Shown piece by piece: positions 16,327 through 16,673 of a stretch of DNA of 16,673 bases. Every line of letters begins with the position of its first letter. Within the stretch, counting starts at the first letter, position 1. The notes below the pieces were generated by a model that did no database searches, was not told the DNA's origin, and worked only from the letters and a program-made list of their open reading frames with translations. Position numbers and translations under genes: made by a program. This stretch comes from Psilocybe azurescens (Eukaryota > Basidiomycota > Agaricomycetes > Agaricales > Agrocybaceae): NCBI GenBank assembly GCA_023853785.1, contig JAJIRX010000483.1, positions 1 through 16,673 on the forward strand. The letters run 5' to 3'.

Positions 16327-16673
16327 CTACACGAACAACAACACAATCACAAACAACCTGAAACCCCTCCTCCACCCATACCTCTGCGACTCGCAATCGA
16401 ACTAGAACCTCGCCGCTGCACAGTAGAGCACACAGTGGCGGCGGCTGGACGTGTGCTGTTACCCACCGCCTTTCCTCAAGCGAACACTGTCAAACGCGAA
16501 TGTGTGCACCTTGTCATCCAGCAGCACAGCAGCCAGCAGCACAGATATGGTGGGAGCAGGGAGCGGATGGGAGTTAGCGTGGGTAGTGGGGGGTACGAAG
16601 GTATGCAGGGGATGCAGGGAAGAAGGGAAGGGGAGGAGAAAGCACCTTGGCTTGTGGCATGTTGCCCATCCCA
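16327..16673. other. Window end, no supportable gene
   Basis: If 16129-16326 is a terminal exon, its intron and upstream exons should lie here on the minus strand. A possible exon (SVLLAAVLLDDKVHTFAFDS, about 16480-16545) ends at a GTAAC donor-like site, but its joining phase could not be confirmed. Confidence 0.25.

Overview
The window looks like fungal nuclear DNA, most likely from a basidiomycete. The reasons are short introns of about 50-65 bp with GTRNGT donors and nearby CTRAY branch sites, a fungal-type SEC61 alpha fragment, many Ser/Asp/His-rich low-complexity stretches, and an endonuclease-deficient Penelope-like retroelement of the kind called Coprina in basidiomycetes. No bacterial gene organisation is visible.

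Bases 1-5331 are one Penelope-like element (PLE). Two direct repeats of about 868 bp (pseudo-LTRs, 1-868 and 4463-5331) are almost identical and flank an internal region. That region holds an ORF1-like basic protein (888-2035) and a PLE reverse transcriptase (2036-4400) with recognisable motifs: KIHK, the motif A aspartate in a GDVVAYYPNIP context, a GVADSPDLANLYG motif B, YIDD, QFLD and the HP-x5-G thumb region. No GIY-YIG endonuclease is visible. Each pseudo-LTR carries a complete type I hammerhead ribozyme (725-802; second copy 5187-5264) and a C-rich tract whose complement could form a G-quadruplex. The coding region is broken by about ten frame changes but hardly any in-frame stops, and the repeats differ mainly by one-base indels. 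That pattern suggests uncorrected long-read indels at least as much as old decay.

Bases 5332-10000 are a mosaic of gene remnants. They include an unidentified minus-strand spliced remnant (6431-6929), two inverted fragments related to each other (about 7173-7213 and 7901-7941), a tRNA-like pol III promoter unit (about 7271-7350), an unidentified minus-strand ORF (7887-8336), and a SEC61 alpha pseudogene that keeps two introns but lacks its start codon and everything after the third exon (8367-8940).

Bases 10000-11430 are AT-rich and contain tandem and inverted repeats. Bases 11430-13430 hold a plus-strand low-complexity coding region (acidic, GQ, His, Ser runs) broken into several frames. 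Bases 14113-15157 hold a minus-strand gene of unknown function with three well-formed introns. From 15158 to 16128 the sequence is AT-rich without a recognisable gene, and the last 550 bases contain one possible terminal exon on the minus strand. Apart from the retroelement, whose repeats, ribozymes and reverse transcriptase form a unit, I see no functional linkage between neighbours. The picture is that of a subtelomeric or transposon-rich, decaying region.
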